A stretch of DNA of 64,000 nucleotides from JANYGA01 sp031420415 (GCA_031420415.1 JANOMT010000012.1:144028-208027); one strand, 5' to 3'. Numbered from the stretch's first letter, positions 52,910 through 62,499 are shown. Notes: generated by a model not told the origin, from the letters alone. Made by a program: numbers and translations.

Positions 52910-55900
52910 TTACAAGTCTTCGGGGTTGATGCCCTTCGGCTTGTACTGTGTCGTTTTTGGAGGTGCAACGACGGCGACGTCACCCTCGTAGTCTCCCTCG
53001 TAGTGGACCGTTTGTTCGAGCGGCGGGCGACGATCTTGGAAGCCCGAGACGAGCTTGCTGCCGACCATCGCCGGTTCGGGCTCGAGACCGTATTCGGCCC
53101 CATCGAGGAACGGCGTCTTGGGACGACCGTCCTCGTCGAGATCCTGACCTTCCGGTTGGATCGTCACGCCGCGGTAGCGCTGCATGCCGGTACCCGCCGG
53201 GATCAGTTTGCCGATGATGACGTTTTCCTTGAGACCGAGCAGCGGATCGTGCTTGCCCTTAATCGCGGCATCGGTGAGGACGCGCGTGGTCTCTTGGAAC
53301 GACGCCGCCGAGAGGAACGACTCGGTTGCGAGAGACGCCTTGGTGACGCCCAGAAGAACGGGCTTCCCTTCGGCTTGCTTCTTCTTCTCGGATTTCATGC
53401 GCTCGTTCTCTTCCGAGAACACGCCCATCTCGATGAGCTGACCCGGCAGCATCCGCGTATCGCCGCCGTCGACGATCTTGACCTTGCGGAGCATGGCGCG
53501 AACGACCGTTTCGACGTGCTTGTCGTTGATGTCGACGCCCTGCGAGCGATAGACCTTTTGCACTTCTTGCACGAGGTATTGCTGCAGCGCGTTCTCCCCG
53601 CGGTACTCGAGAATCTCGTGCGGGTCGAGCGAACCTTCGTTGAGCGGATCGCCGGGCTCGACGCGCGCGCCGTCTTGGACGAAGCTACGCGTGTTGTACG
53701 GCACGTCGAATTCGTGCGCTTCGCCAGCGTCGTCGGTGACGACCATGACGCGCTTGCCCTTCTCTTCCGTAATATGGATCGTTCCGGCAACGGTCGAGAT
53801 CGTGGCCTTTCCTTTGGGTTTGCGCGCTTCGAAGATCTCTTCGATCCGCGGGAGACCCGTGATGATGTCTTCGGTCGCGACGCCACCCGTGTGGAAAGTC
53901 CGCAGCGTGAGTTGCGTTCCCGGTTCGCCGATGGACTGCGCCGCGATGATACCGACGGCCTCGCCGATATCGACGAGCTTCCCTGTGGCGAGATTGCGGC
54001 CATAGCACATCGCGCAGACGCCGACGCGAGCCGCGCAGTTGAGGACCGACCGAATTTTCACCGTCTTGATGCCGGCAGCAATGATGGTCGCAGCGACCTC
54101 TTCATTGATCTCGGCATCGCGAACGACGAGCTTCTTCTTCGTGTTGGCAGGATCGCGGATGTCTTCTGCCGCCCGACGCCCGATGATACGGTCGTAAAGT
54201 GGTTCGATGATTTCCTTGGCCGTGCCGATGTCGTACACCATCATGCCCTGCGCCGTACCGCAATCGTCTTCGCGGACGATCACGTCTTGCGCGACGTCGA
54301 CGAGACGACGCGTGAGGTAGCCCGAATCTGCCGTGCGGAGCGCGGTATCGGCGAGACCCTTACGCGCGCCGTGCGTCGAGATGAAATACTCGAGGACGGT
54401 GAGGCCTTCTTTGAGCGACGCCTTCACAGGAATTTCCAGGATGCGACCGGAGGGATCGGACATGAGTCCGCGCATTCCGCCGAGCTGTTTGACCTGATTG
54501 ATCGAACCGCGCGCACCCGAGGTCGCCATCATGAAGACGGGATTGAGCGGATTTTGAGCGGCCTGCATGGCGCCGGTGACCTCTTCCGAGGCCTTCGACC
54601 AAACGACGATGGTCTTGTTGTACTGCTCTTCTTGGCTCATGAAGCCGGTCGCGACGAACTCGTGGAGCTTGTCGACCTCGGCCTGCGCGTCGTCGAGGAT
54701 CTTGAACTTCGCGTCGGGGACGACGATGTCTGAGATCGAAACCGTGGTGCCCGATTGCGTTGCGAAGCGGAACCCCAGTGATTTCACGGCATCGAGGAAT
54801 GCCGCGGTCTCGGCATTACCGTGGCGACGGTAGCACTCGGTAACGAGCTTCTTGAGCGCCGACTTGTCCATCGTGTGGTTACGGAACTTCTCGCCCCACT
54901 TCGCAGGGAACGCTTCGTTGAAGATCGCGCGACCGACCGTCGTGCGGATCAGTTCGCCATTCCAACGGACCTTGATCCACTGCTGGAGGCCGATCTTATC
55001 GAAGTTATACGCCATGATCGCTTGGCTCGCGTCACCGAAGGCGGTGAGCTTTTCGCTCTCGCCTTCCGGTGCGACCATGCCGCCTGCCGTGACGTTCGAG
55101 CCGTGCCCGTGGCTCGCCGTGCCGACGCCCGCATCGTAGGCGCGCTGGCCGATCGATGCGATGAGTGCGTCTTCGGGGATGTCGGCTTTTGCGACACCCT
55201 TGTATTCGTCTTTTTGGAACGTGAGGTAATAGAGCCCGAGCACCATGTCTTGCTGCGGAATCGAGACGGGCTGCCCGAACGACGGCTGCAAGATATTGTT
55301 GCTCGAGAGCATGAGGATGCGCGCTTCGGCTTGCGCGCCGGCGCTGAGCGGGAGATGGACGGCCATCTGGTCGCCGTCGAAATCGGCGTTGTACGGTGCG
55401 CAGACGAGCGGATGCAAGTGGATGGCTTTGCCTTCCACGAGAACGGGCTCGAAAGCCTGAATGCCGAGCCGATGGAGCGTCGGTGCGCGATTGAGCAACA
55501 CCGGGTGCTCGCGAATCACTTCGTCGAGAACGTCCCAGACTTCCGGACGGACACGTTCGACCATGCGCTTGGCGCTTTTGATGTTGTGCGCTTGCTGACG
55601 GTCGACGAGCTTCTTCATCACGAAGGGCTTGAAGAGTTCGAGCGCCATCTCTTTCGGTAGGCCGCACTGGTGCAACTTGAGATTGGGGCCGACGACTATG
55701 ACCGAACGACCGTAATAGTCGACGCGTTTGCCGAGGAGATTCTGACGGAAGCGACCCTGCTTACCTTTGAGAATATCGCTTAAGGACTTGAGCGGACGGT
55801 TGTTCGGACCCGTAACGGGACGGCCACGACGGCCGTTGTCGATGAGCGCATCGACGGCTTCTTGCAACATCCGCTTTTCGTTTTTGATGATGATCTCGGG

Positions 55901-56734
55901 TGCGGAAAGCTCGAGCAGGCGTTTGAGGCGGTTGTTCCGGTTGATCACGCGACGATAGAGATCGTTGAGGTCCGATGTCGCGAAGCGACCGCCGTCGAGT
56001 TGTACCATCGGGCGTAATTCGGGCGCGATCACGGGAACGGCTGAGAGAATCATCCACTCGGGCTTGTTGCCGCTATTGATGAAGGCTTCAACGACTTCGA
56101 GGCGCTTGATCGACTTGACGCGTTTCTGGCCCGTCGTTTCTTTGAATTCTTTGCGCAGCTCGGCTTGGAGTTGCGGGAGCTTGAGATCGCGCAGAAGCTC
56201 GCGAATCGCCTCTGCGCCCATGCCTGCTTTAAAGCCGTTGCCGAACTTCTCGCGCGACTCGCGATACTTCAGCTCGGTGAGAATTTCGCGTTTGGTTAGC
56301 GACGTGTTGCCCGGATCGATGACGATGTAGGCAGCGAAATAGATGACCTTTTCGAGCTGGCGGGGCGACATGTCGAGTAAGATGCCGATGCGCGACGGAA
56401 CGCCCTTGAAGTACCAGATGTGGGTAACCGGCGTCGCGAGTTCGATATGACCCATGCGCTCGCGACGGACTTTCGCGCGCGTTATTTCAACGCCGCAGCG
56501 ATCGCAGATCATCCCCTTGAAGCGAATCCGCTTGTATTTACCGCAGTGGCACTCCCAGTCTTTGGTCGGGCCGAAGATCTTCTCGCAAAAGAGCCCGTCG
56601 CGCTCGGGCTTAAGCGTGCGATAATTAATCGTCTCCGGCTTCTTGACTTCGCCGAAGGACCAGGCGCGGATCTGCTCGGGGCTGGCGAGCCCGATGCGCA
56701 TCGCGTCGAAGTTATTTACGTCGAGAAGGTTCAA
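52910..56734 (-). CDS. rpoC: RNA polymerase beta' subunit, TTG start
   Basis: A 1274-residue complete beta' subunit. The N-terminal zinc site CHCGKYKRIRFKGMICDRCG is near residue 60, the catalytic NADFDGDQMAVH is near residue 455, the bridge-helix/trigger-loop region follows, and the second zinc site uses a Cys in DDCGT plus NCAARVGVCAMC near residue 900. The start is TTG 56734: MNLLDVNNFDAMRIGL follows and GAGGA stands 5-6 bases upstream; no in-frame ATG precedes the conserved part. The gene has its own promoter and terminator. rpoB is not upstream in this window, and rpsL is 48 kb downstream. Confidence 0.98.
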   Translation of the reverse strand: MNLLDVNNFDAMRIGLASPEQIRAWSFGEVKKPETINYRTLKPERDGLFCEKIFGPTKDWECHCGKYKRIRFKGMICDRCGVEITRAKVRRERMGHIELATPVTHIWYFKGVPSRIGILLDMSPRQLEKVIYFAAYIVIDPGNTSLTKREILTELKYRESREKFGNGFKAGMGAEAIRELLRDLKLPQLQAELRKEFKETTGQKRVKSIKRLEVVEAFINSGNKPEWMILSAVPVIAPELRPMVQLDGGRFATSDLNDLYRRVINRNNRLKRLLELSAPEIIIKNEKRMLQEAVDALIDNGRRGRPVTGPNNRPLKSLSDILKGKQGRFRQNLLGKRVDYYGRSVIVVGPNLKLHQCGLPKEMALELFKPFVMKKLVDRQQAHNIKSAKRMVERVRPEVWDVLDEVIREHPVLLNRAPTLHRLGIQAFEPVLVEGKAIHLHPLVCAPYNADFDGDQMAVHLPLSAGAQAEARILMLSSNNILQPSFGQPVSIPQQDMVLGLYYLTFQKDEYKGVAKADIPEDALIASIGQRAYDAGVGTASHGHGSNVTAGGMVAPEGESEKLTAFGDASQAIMAYNFDKIGLQQWIKVRWNGELIRTTVGRAIFNEAFPAKWGEKFRNHTMDKSALKKLVTECYRRHGNAETAAFLDAVKSLGFRFATQSGTTVSISDIVVPDAKFKILDDAQAEVDKLHEFVATGFMSQEEQYNKTIVVWSKASEEVTGAMQAAQNPLNPVFMMATSGARGSINQVKQLGGMRGLMSDPSGRILEIPVKASLKEGLTVLEYFISTHGARKGLADTALRTADSGYLTRRLVDVAQDVIVREDDCGTAQGMMVYDIGTAKEIIEPLYDRIIGRRAAEDIRDPANTKKKLVVRDAEINEEVAATIIAAGIKTVKIRSVLNCAARVGVCAMCYGRNLATGKLVDIGEAVGIIAAQSIGEPGTQLTLRTFHTGGVATEDIITGLPRIEEIFEARKPKGKATISTVAGTIHITEEKGKRVMVVTDDAGEAHEFDVPYNTRSFVQDGARVEPGDPLNEGSLDPHEILEYRGENALQQYLVQEVQKVYRSQGVDINDKHVETVVRAMLRKVKIVDGGDTRMLPGQLIEMGVFSEENERMKSEKKKQAEGKPVLLGVTKASLATESFLSAASFQETTRVLTDAAIKGKHDPLLGLKENVIIGKLIPAGTGMQRYRGVTIQPEGQDLDEDGRPKTPFLDGAEYGLEPEPAMVGSKLVSGFQDRRPPLEQTVHYEGDYEGDVAVVAPPKTTQYKPKGINPEDL

Positions 56735-56840
56735 TTTCGTCCTCAGTGCCGCGGCTGACAGTCTCTAGCAAAGGCAAACAAGGACCGACAATCGTCGCTC
56801 CCGTTTAAATCCAGCTAAATTCCGCGGGGCATAGGCTAAG

Positions 56841-56869
56841 ATTATACCGCGAAGGGTCAAGGGGGGCAA
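56841..56869 (-). promoter_or_regulatory. Predicted rpoC promoter
   Basis: Leftward, TTGCCC (56864-56869) and a perfect TATAAT (56841-56846) are separated by 17 bases, a strong sigma-70 promoter. Transcription would start near 56834, giving a 100-base leader before the TTG of rpoC. The divergent GNAT gene begins 80 bases to the right. Confidence 0.8.
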
Positions 56870-56949
56870 CGTGCGACGTGTGCTGGGACGTTGGGAGCTG
56901 GAACAGCTGACAAACCTGTAACCATTCGAAGCTCGGCAACGTCTACTAG

Positions 56950-57507
56950 ATGGAAATCACCTCTATGATAAACGTACGCGCGATACGCGCAACCGACGAA
57001 GCCGCCTACCTCGATATCCTGCGTCGCACGACCGACGATGATCGGTACTACCGCTTTTTTCGAGCCGTCGACCACTTCGACCACGCCGATGTTGCCCGTT
57101 TCGTCGAGCCAGTACCGAGCATTATCGGGATCATAGCGATCGACGACACGCATGGCCTCGGAGTCGCACACGCCTTTATTTCAGACGGCGCGGCGGAGAT
57201 CGCACTCGTCGTCGCGGCGGATGCGCAGCGCCGTGGGATCGGTCGTCGCCTCGTCGGGGGCATCCTCGACCAACTTGCGGCTCGGGGTATCGCCACCGTT
57301 ACGGCGGTCTCGCTTTGGGAAAATCTCGGCTTCGCCGCGCTCGCAAGGTCGTTCGGGATGACCGCAACGCATGCTCCGGGTGACGGTAGCGTCGTTCACT
57401 GGAGGCTCGTCTTAACGACCCGGACATCAATCGACCTCGAAGCACACGCTCCGATCACCCCGAAGTCGCCCGCCGCAACGCCCCCTTCGACGGGCGTCGC
57501 GGCTTGA
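56950..57507 (+). CDS. GNAT-family acetyltransferase
   Basis: A 185-residue GNAT protein. The acetyl-CoA loop is in ALVVAADAQRRGIGRRLVGG (about residues 84-103, Q/RxxGxG/A type), followed by SLWENLGFAALARSFGM. A Thr/Pro-rich tail of about 25 residues ends the protein. The start is MEITSMINVRAI at 56950, with MINVRAI at 56965 possible. It diverges from rpoC and converges on clpP. The substrate is unknown; the domain resembles the acetyltransferase part of protein acetyltransferases such as Pat, without other parts of that enzyme. Confidence 0.85.
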   Translation: MEITSMINVRAIRATDEAAYLDILRRTTDDDRYYRFFRAVDHFDHADVARFVEPVPSIIGIIAIDDTHGLGVAHAFISDGAAEIALVVAADAQRRGIGRRLVGGILDQLAARGIATVTAVSLWENLGFAALARSFGMTATHAPGDGSVVHWRLVLTTRTSIDLEAHAPITPKSPAATPPSTGVAA

Positions 57508-57519
57508 GCCGACTCGTTC

Positions 57520-58125
57520 TTACGTCTTCTCTTGGCGCTTGCTTCGATCGACGATCTCGTCGATGAGACCGTAAGCCTTCGCATCTTCCGCCGTCATGTA
57601 GTTGTCGCGTTCGATATCGGCGAGCACTTTTTCGATCGGATGGCCCGTCGTATCGGTGTAGATTTGCGCGACGACCCGACGCATCGCGATGAGATCGCGC
57701 GCCTGGATCTCGATATCGGTCGCCTGCCCGCCTATTTTTCCTACGGACGGCTGATGGATCATCACCTTGCTTTTTGCAAGCGCATACCGCTTGCCCTTGG
57801 CGCCACCTGTGAGCAAAATCGATGCGGCGGAGGCCGCCATGCCGTTGCAGATCGTCGCGACGTCCGGCTTGATCAGTTGCATCGTATCGTACATTGCGAG
57901 ACCGGCCGTCGCACTGCCGCCGGGGCTATTGATATAGAGATCGATATCTTTATCCGCATCGGTCTTCTCCAAAAAGAGCATCTGCGCGATCACGAGATTT
58001 GCGAGCTCGTCTGAGATCGGTCCGGTGACGAAGATGATGCGCTCTTGCAAGAGCCGTGAGTAAAGATCGTACGAGCGTTCGCCGCGTGCCGTCGTCTCGA
58101 CCACGGTCGGTATCATGTGTCCCAT
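57520..58125 (-). CDS. clpP: ATP-dependent Clp protease proteolytic subunit
   Basis: A 201-residue ClpP. The catalytic triad is visible: Ser in GMAASAAS, His in MIHQPS and Asp in IERDNYM; SPGGSATAGLAMYDTM is the oxyanion region. ClpP forms the double heptamer that degrades proteins fed by ClpX, ClpA or ClpC. The start is taken at ATG 58125 (MGHMIPTVVETTARGE); ATG 58116 is also possible. No clpX or tig gene is adjacent, which differs from the common tig-clpP-clpX arrangement. Confidence 0.95.
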   Translation of the reverse strand: MGHMIPTVVETTARGERSYDLYSRLLQERIIFVTGPISDELANLVIAQMLFLEKTDADKDIDLYINSPGGSATAGLAMYDTMQLIKPDVATICNGMAASAASILLTGGAKGKRYALAKSKVMIHQPSVGKIGGQATDIEIQARDLIAMRRVVAQIYTDTTGHPIEKVLADIERDNYMTAEDAKAYGLIDEIVDRSKRQEKT

Positions 58126-58200
58126 GCGAGTCCGAGTTTGACACGACCGCGCAACGGCCCGCTCGACTCGCCTGCGACGTCGCACCCGCCGCGCGCGATC

Positions 58201-58458
58201 TCAACCGAGCACAGACGACACCGCCTCGACGACGGCGGACTTTCCGCGCGCGACGAGACCCGTCGCGGAATCCTTCACACGGTCCGTCAATCGATCGCCG
58301 AGCGGACCGAAGTTCTCTCGTTCGAACTCGCTGATCGGAACGATCAAGCCGATGATAAAACCGATCGCAATCGCGCCAAGCCCAAGGGCGAGAGGATGCT
58401 TCGACACAAAATTTTCAGTCTTCTTTTTGACCGTGTCGCCAATTGCCTCACCCATCAT
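58201..58458 (-). CDS. Small membrane protein, YtxH/DUF883-like pattern
   Basis: An 85-residue protein with an amphipathic N-terminus (GDTVKKKTENFVSKHP), one membrane helix (about 22-43) and a helical Asp/Arg/Val tail (LGDRLTDRVKDSATGLVARG). This order resembles YtxH and ElaB/YqjD-like stress membrane proteins. The ATG overlaps the TGA of the upstream gene (ATGA). No specific function is known. Confidence 0.65.
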   Translation of the reverse strand: MMGEAIGDTVKKKTENFVSKHPLALGLGAIAIGFIIGLIVPISEFERENFGPLGDRLTDRVKDSATGLVARGKSAVVEAVSSVLG

Positions 58459-58820
58459 GCGCGCCCTTCGTCGTCGCGTCGATGCCGCGATGCCGACGCT
58501 TTGATGACGCGGGATCCGACGATCCCGAGAATGAGGCCCGACGCGGCGAGCGCGAATGGCCGTTCCCGGCCGAAGCGCTCCGCATCGGTCACCAAGCGAT
58601 TGCCGTTGGAATCCGTGAGATACGTCCCGACGCGCTCGAGATTGACGACGCCTCGATCGGCAAGGCCGGCGACAGCTCGTCCGAGACCATCGCCACGCAA
58701 TTCGACGGCTATACGTCGTAAGCTCGCCGCGCTTTGAAGTAGCCGTTCTCCCGCCTCAGTCGAGCTCGTGTCGATTTGGTTGAGGAGTAGAGCTTTGAGA
58801 CCACCTTGTGAATCCTTCAT
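58455..58820 (-). CDS. Small membrane-associated hypothetical protein
   Basis: A 121-residue protein starting MKDSQGGLKALLLNQIDTSS at 58820. The N-terminal 70 residues are helical and amphipathic, followed by RERPFALAASGLILGIVGSRVIKAS, a short membrane helix, and a basic tail. This resembles the DUF3618/YqjD-type arrangement with a C-terminal anchor. It is coupled to the next gene (58201-58458), so the two probably form a small envelope or stress operon. Confidence 0.65.
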   Translation of the reverse strand: MKDSQGGLKALLLNQIDTSSTEAGERLLQSAASLRRIAVELRGDGLGRAVAGLADRGVVNLERVGTYLTDSNGNRLVTDAERFGRERPFALAASGLILGIVGSRVIKASASRHRRDDEGRA

Positions 58821-58991
58821 CGTAAGCTCGGTACCCGGGCTAGCGCACTCGCAAACGCCCGAAAACACGCGTTGGATTGCCTGCTAAAAAATTCTCATTT
58901 CTTTTTGTTTTTAACTCTGAGAATTCGGGAATGGCGGGTCGAACGTATCTCATAAACGTTGCGCAAACGCACCACCGATAGGACTGTACAC

Positions 58992-60353
58992 GTGCATCAG
59001 ACCGCATTTCGTGCGGCCGCAGTAGGAACGAGCATCGCATTCGCGCTCGCCGTTGGCCTCTACACTCTCCGCCCCGCACCCGCATCGGATCACCAAGATT
59101 CCCCGCTCACGGTGAGTCGCCCAGGCGTCGATATCTCCGACGTTTACGTCTATCCGAGCCCGCGGAATCCGAAAAACGTCGTCCTCGCAATGGACGTCTC
59201 GCCGCTCATCCCCACGGGCATGGCGACGACACGGCAATTCGATCCCGGCGCGATGTACCAATTCCACATCGGAACGGGCGACGATTTCACGACCGATCTC
59301 GCGATTCAGTTCAAAGCTTCGGGCACCGGAGCGACACAACAAATCGCGATGTACGGTCCCGCGAAGCCGGTCATCGACGGTTTGCAATCGCGCTTCGGTA
59401 CGCGAACGGGATCGGTCGCGTACGGTCAGACGACCACGCTTTCCAATGGCATCAAATTCTTTGCCGGGCCGCGCGAAGATCCGTTTTACTTCGATTTGGT
59501 GCAGTTTTTGAAAATTGTGCCCGATCGCGATTTTCACAATCAACCGAATCCCGTCGCGCCGAGTGCGACCTGCTTTCACAAAGACGGCGCCTCCGACACG
59601 CTCGCAGGCTTCAACGTCCTCCAACTCGCGGTGGAAGTGCCGCGTACGCTGCTTGCCGATCGCACGGGGACCATCGGTCGCATTAACGTCTGGACGACGA
59701 CATCGCTCCCGGTTGACGATGCCGGGGCACAGCCGACGTCGCCCGTTGCACTTCTCGCCGGCGTCGCGTCGCGCTTCAACACGATCGTCGGAACGCCAAC
59801 GGAAGATACGGCGACGTACGGTCAAGTCGAACGCCTCGGTCGCCCCGCGGTCAAAGAAGCCACGGAAAACTTCAATGACCACGATAAAACCAACCGCAGC
59901 CTCATCACGAACGATACGGTCCTCGCGCAGTCGATCCTAACTTTTGAGAAAAAAGCCGCGCATCGTTCGGACGCCGTCGCAAACGCAGCGCTTCACGTTC
60001 TCATTCCCGATGCGCTCGAAGCCGATCTCTCGGCGCCGGGGCCCGCGCGCTATCTCGCCGTGGAGACCAATGGAAAGAGCGGCTTGCCCATTGCGATCAT
60101 TCGTGCGGTTCCGCCGTCACTGATCTATGGAATCAAACGTTCACTCGGCGATCCCTATCGCCAATTCGGGGGCCGCGATTTACGTAGCCCGGTCATCGAT
60201 CTCTCGCTCGGAGCGCTCTTCGGTAGCCTCATTCCCAAACTCGGCCTCGCGCCGGAAGACCATCAGGAGACCTCTTGCTTAACGAGCGATTTTACGACTC
60301 CGGCTGCCAAACACATCGAAGCCGACTTCCCGTACACGGGAGCACCGCGATGA
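58992..60353 (+). CDS. Secreted DUF4331 protein
   Basis: A 453-residue protein of the DUF4331 family. After a signal peptide (about 1-33) comes the signature SDHQDSPLTVSRPGVDISDVYVYPSP (shown here only in part: SDHQDSP, DISDVYVYPSP). These are secreted proteins of unknown function, often in operons with other exported proteins. The start is GTG 58992, with AGGA 8 bases upstream; a TTG at 58959 is possible. The stop overlaps the ATG of the next gene. Confidence 0.88.
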   Translation: MHQTAFRAAAVGTSIAFALAVGLYTLRPAPASDHQDSPLTVSRPGVDISDVYVYPSPRNPKNVVLAMDVSPLIPTGMATTRQFDPGAMYQFHIGTGDDFTTDLAIQFKASGTGATQQIAMYGPAKPVIDGLQSRFGTRTGSVAYGQTTTLSNGIKFFAGPREDPFYFDLVQFLKIVPDRDFHNQPNPVAPSATCFHKDGASDTLAGFNVLQLAVEVPRTLLADRTGTIGRINVWTTTSLPVDDAGAQPTSPVALLAGVASRFNTIVGTPTEDTATYGQVERLGRPAVKEATENFNDHDKTNRSLITNDTVLAQSILTFEKKAAHRSDAVANAALHVLIPDALEADLSAPGPARYLAVETNGKSGLPIAIIRAVPPSLIYGIKRSLGDPYRQFGGRDLRSPVIDLSLGALFGSLIPKLGLAPEDHQETSCLTSDFTTPAAKHIEADFPYTGAPR

Positions 60354-61195
60354 TCCGCGCACGCATCGTCACGCTCGCAACCACGCTCGCACTCGCCGCG
60401 ACCGTAACGGGAGCATACGCGCAAACCGCACCAACGCCGGGTGAGACGTACGCCCCCGTCGGTGCGTCGCCCGCGCAACCCAAAGTCCCCGCTCCGACTG
60501 AGACGTCGACGCCGCCACGTGCGGATGGCTTTCAGACATTCGCGCAACGCCGCGAGACCTTCGTCACGGGCGACTACCTCATCCATCCACGCGTCTACGA
60601 CGAATTCACGACGGGCCGCGGCGGCAGAGCCTCATACCGCATCCGCGGCGGCACCGAGTTTAACATCGGCAATTTCCAGGGATTGCTCGAAGGTGAATCG
60701 CGGACGTTCACAGCGCGTCACGAAGATGGCTTCACGAACGCAATCGGGCCGAACCCGCCGACGTTCGTTCCCGCCTTCGACGTGCAAGAGAATCAGGTAG
60801 CGGGCCGCGTCGGCCTCAAGCTCCTCGAACCACGTATCTATCTCGGAATCGGTTACCTCTCGAAGTCGAACAATGCCGGATATCCGCGAACGTCGGGTCT
60901 CGGCATCGGCCTGGAGAAACTACCCGATAAAGAGGGGCCGCTCTCGGTCTATTTTAGCGGTTATTATTACCCCAATCTCACCGGACAATATCGCGCCCCC
61001 GGACCGAATCCGGGATCGCTCGGATTCTCGTATCGCCTCTTCGCTTATGAAGTCGGCGCGGCGATCAAACCGAGTGGCGCGCCCATCTTCCTCAACGTCG
61101 GACTTCTTGGCGATCGGGCGATCGCACGCAATAGCAGCCCGCTTAGCCAAACGCGTATCGCGCCCTACGTCGGAATCGGCTTCTTCACGCGTTAG
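60350..61195 (+). CDS. Predicted outer-membrane beta-barrel protein
   Basis: A 281-residue exported protein (signal peptide about 1-25, ending AYA). A Pro-rich linker precedes a domain of alternating strands (YRIRGGTEFNIGNFQGLLEGE, PRIYLGIGYLSKSNN, PLSVYFSGYYYP, SYRLFAYEVGAAIKPS), ending in GFFTR. The strand pattern and aromatic end suggest an outer-membrane barrel, and hence a diderm cell. It is coupled to the DUF4331 gene by an ATGA overlap. The function is unknown. Confidence 0.7.
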   Translation: MIRARIVTLATTLALAATVTGAYAQTAPTPGETYAPVGASPAQPKVPAPTETSTPPRADGFQTFAQRRETFVTGDYLIHPRVYDEFTTGRGGRASYRIRGGTEFNIGNFQGLLEGESRTFTARHEDGFTNAIGPNPPTFVPAFDVQENQVAGRVGLKLLEPRIYLGIGYLSKSNNAGYPRTSGLGIGLEKLPDKEGPLSVYFSGYYYPNLTGQYRAPGPNPGSLGFSYRLFAYEVGAAIKPSGAPIFLNVGLLGDRAIARNSSPLSQTRIAPYVGIGFFTR

Positions 61196-61223
61196 AAACC
61201 GACTCGCCGTCGAGACGCTTCAC

Positions 61224-61251
61224 GGGGAGGCGCACGGTGACGTGCGTCCCC
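61224..61251. terminator. Possible hairpin between convergent genes
   Basis: The sequence GGGG-AGG-CGCAC-GGTGAC-GTGCG-T-CCCC can fold into a GC-rich stem between the beta-barrel gene and the convergent cupredoxin gene. There is no T run, so it would be a transcription block at most. The 101-base gap contains nothing else. Confidence 0.3.
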
Positions 61252-61296
61252 CCAACGTCAAAATGTCGCGCGTCGCCCCCACAAATCTGTCGTCAC

Positions 61297-61854
61297 CTAG
61301 AGCGTTCCCGCGAGGACGACGGTCGCTTCGGGCCCCACGACGCGAACGCTCGCCGAGCGCAGGCCTCGCTCTCGACTCCATGCGTGCACGATGCGTTCGC
61401 CCGGGCCGATATCGGCGATCGAAAATGTCGTATCGGCAGTTGCGAAGGGCCCATCGACGACAACGATATTCGCGCGCATCAAGGCGTGAATATGACAGCG
61501 CACATCGAGCACGCCCGTTCGTTCGAAAAGTTGTTCTTTTCCCGGACCTGCGGGATAGAAGCCGATGTCGAACGCGCCGGTTTCGGATCCGGAGAAAATG
61601 CTGTGAAAGAACGGATCGTCGTTCGGAAAGCGGACCGTGCTTCCGATCGGTACCGCGAGGATAGTGGGGACGAACGTTTTGCCCGTATTGCGCATTTCTG
61701 CGACGACGGGGTGGAGCGCCTTTTCATCGGTGACCCAGACGATACTCGGCGTGACGAGTTTACCGACGATGGTAGCTGCCGACGTCGCCTCAGTCGAAAA
61801 GAGAAACGAGCCGAGGCACGCGGCGAGCGTTATGAGGACGAAACGATCGATCAT
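61297..61854 (-). CDS. Exported cupredoxin-like copper protein
   Basis: A 185-residue protein with a signal peptide (about 1-26). The type-1 copper ligands are visible: His in FFHSIFS, then Cys and His in VRCHIHALM with a Met, in the plastocyanin order H...C...H...M. This resembles the methylamine-utilisation-type cupredoxins with the FPNDDPFFH motif. It would act in periplasmic electron transfer or copper handling. It stands between the DUF4331/barrel pair and a ferritin-like gene. Confidence 0.85.
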   Translation of the reverse strand: MIDRFVLITLAACLGSFLFSTEATSAATIVGKLVTPSIVWVTDEKALHPVVAEMRNTGKTFVPTILAVPIGSTVRFPNDDPFFHSIFSGSETGAFDIGFYPAGPGKEQLFERTGVLDVRCHIHALMRANIVVVDGPFATADTTFSIADIGPGERIVHAWSRERGLRSASVRVVGPEATVVLAGTL

Positions 61855-61962
61855 TACTTGAGACTATCGTCCGAGTTGCGAACATTATGCAGTAAGACGC
61901 CGGAGTTCCTTAAGTATCGATGCGCGGAGCCGATGTGAAAGGGGTACGTTTGGAGGTCCCCC

Positions 61963-62493
61963 TTGGCGTCTCGGTCTCGCCGACTATTTCTTAGTAGCAC
62001 TGCAATCGCTCTCGTCGGTCTCCCATTGCTCACGCAGTTTGCCGTTGCGGCGACCCGCGCCAACTCAGACGATCTCGCGATGCTCAATTCGGCGATCGAA
62101 CTCGAACGCGCGGGCATCAAAGCCTATGACGATGCTGCCGATACCGGCCTTCTATCACGCACCGTGCTCGATATCGCTGCGCGCTTTCGCGCCGATCACG
62201 TCGCGCATCGCGACGCACTCATCGGTGCCGTTCGCTCGGGAGGCGTGCTCGTCTCCCAAAACACCGCGCGGATCGAGTATCCGCCGTTGCGCTCGCAAAC
62301 CGATATCATTGCGTTCGCGCTCAGCGTCGAACGCCAAGCCGCGAGCACCTATCTTTCGGTGATTCCCGATCTCGCCGATCGACGACTCGCGCAAGTCGCA
62401 GCCGCAATTTTGGGCGTAGAAACGACGCACGTTTCCCAGCTTGCCGAAGCTCTCGGAAACGCGCATGCGTATCCGCAGCATTTCGTCGTTTAA
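61963..62493 (+). CDS. Tat-exported ferritin-like protein
   Basis: A 176-residue protein starting at TTG 61963 with GGAGG 6 bases upstream. The N-terminus SRSRRLFLSSTAIALVG is a twin-arginine signal. The mature part has ferritin-like four-helix motifs: ELERAGIKAYDDA, HVAHRDALIGA, ERQAASTYLSV and ETTHVSQL, with Glu and His suited to a di-metal site (DUF4439-like). It could be a secreted redox or iron-handling protein. The gene is followed closely by the HD-GYP gene. Confidence 0.8.
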   Translation: MASRSRRLFLSSTAIALVGLPLLTQFAVAATRANSDDLAMLNSAIELERAGIKAYDDAADTGLLSRTVLDIAARFRADHVAHRDALIGAVRSGGVLVSQNTARIEYPPLRSQTDIIAFALSVERQAASTYLSVIPDLADRRLAQVAAAILGVETTHVSQLAEALGNAHAYPQHFVV

Positions 62494-62499
62494 GCTCGC

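Noticed and set aside
53003..54733. 576-codon plus-strand frame opposite rpoC
   Set aside because: It lies entirely inside rpoC, whose beta' motifs are complete.
56841..56860. TTGACC only 8 bases from TATAAT upstream of rpoC as a promoter
   Set aside because: Spacing is far too short; TTGCCC at 17 bases is the proper partner.
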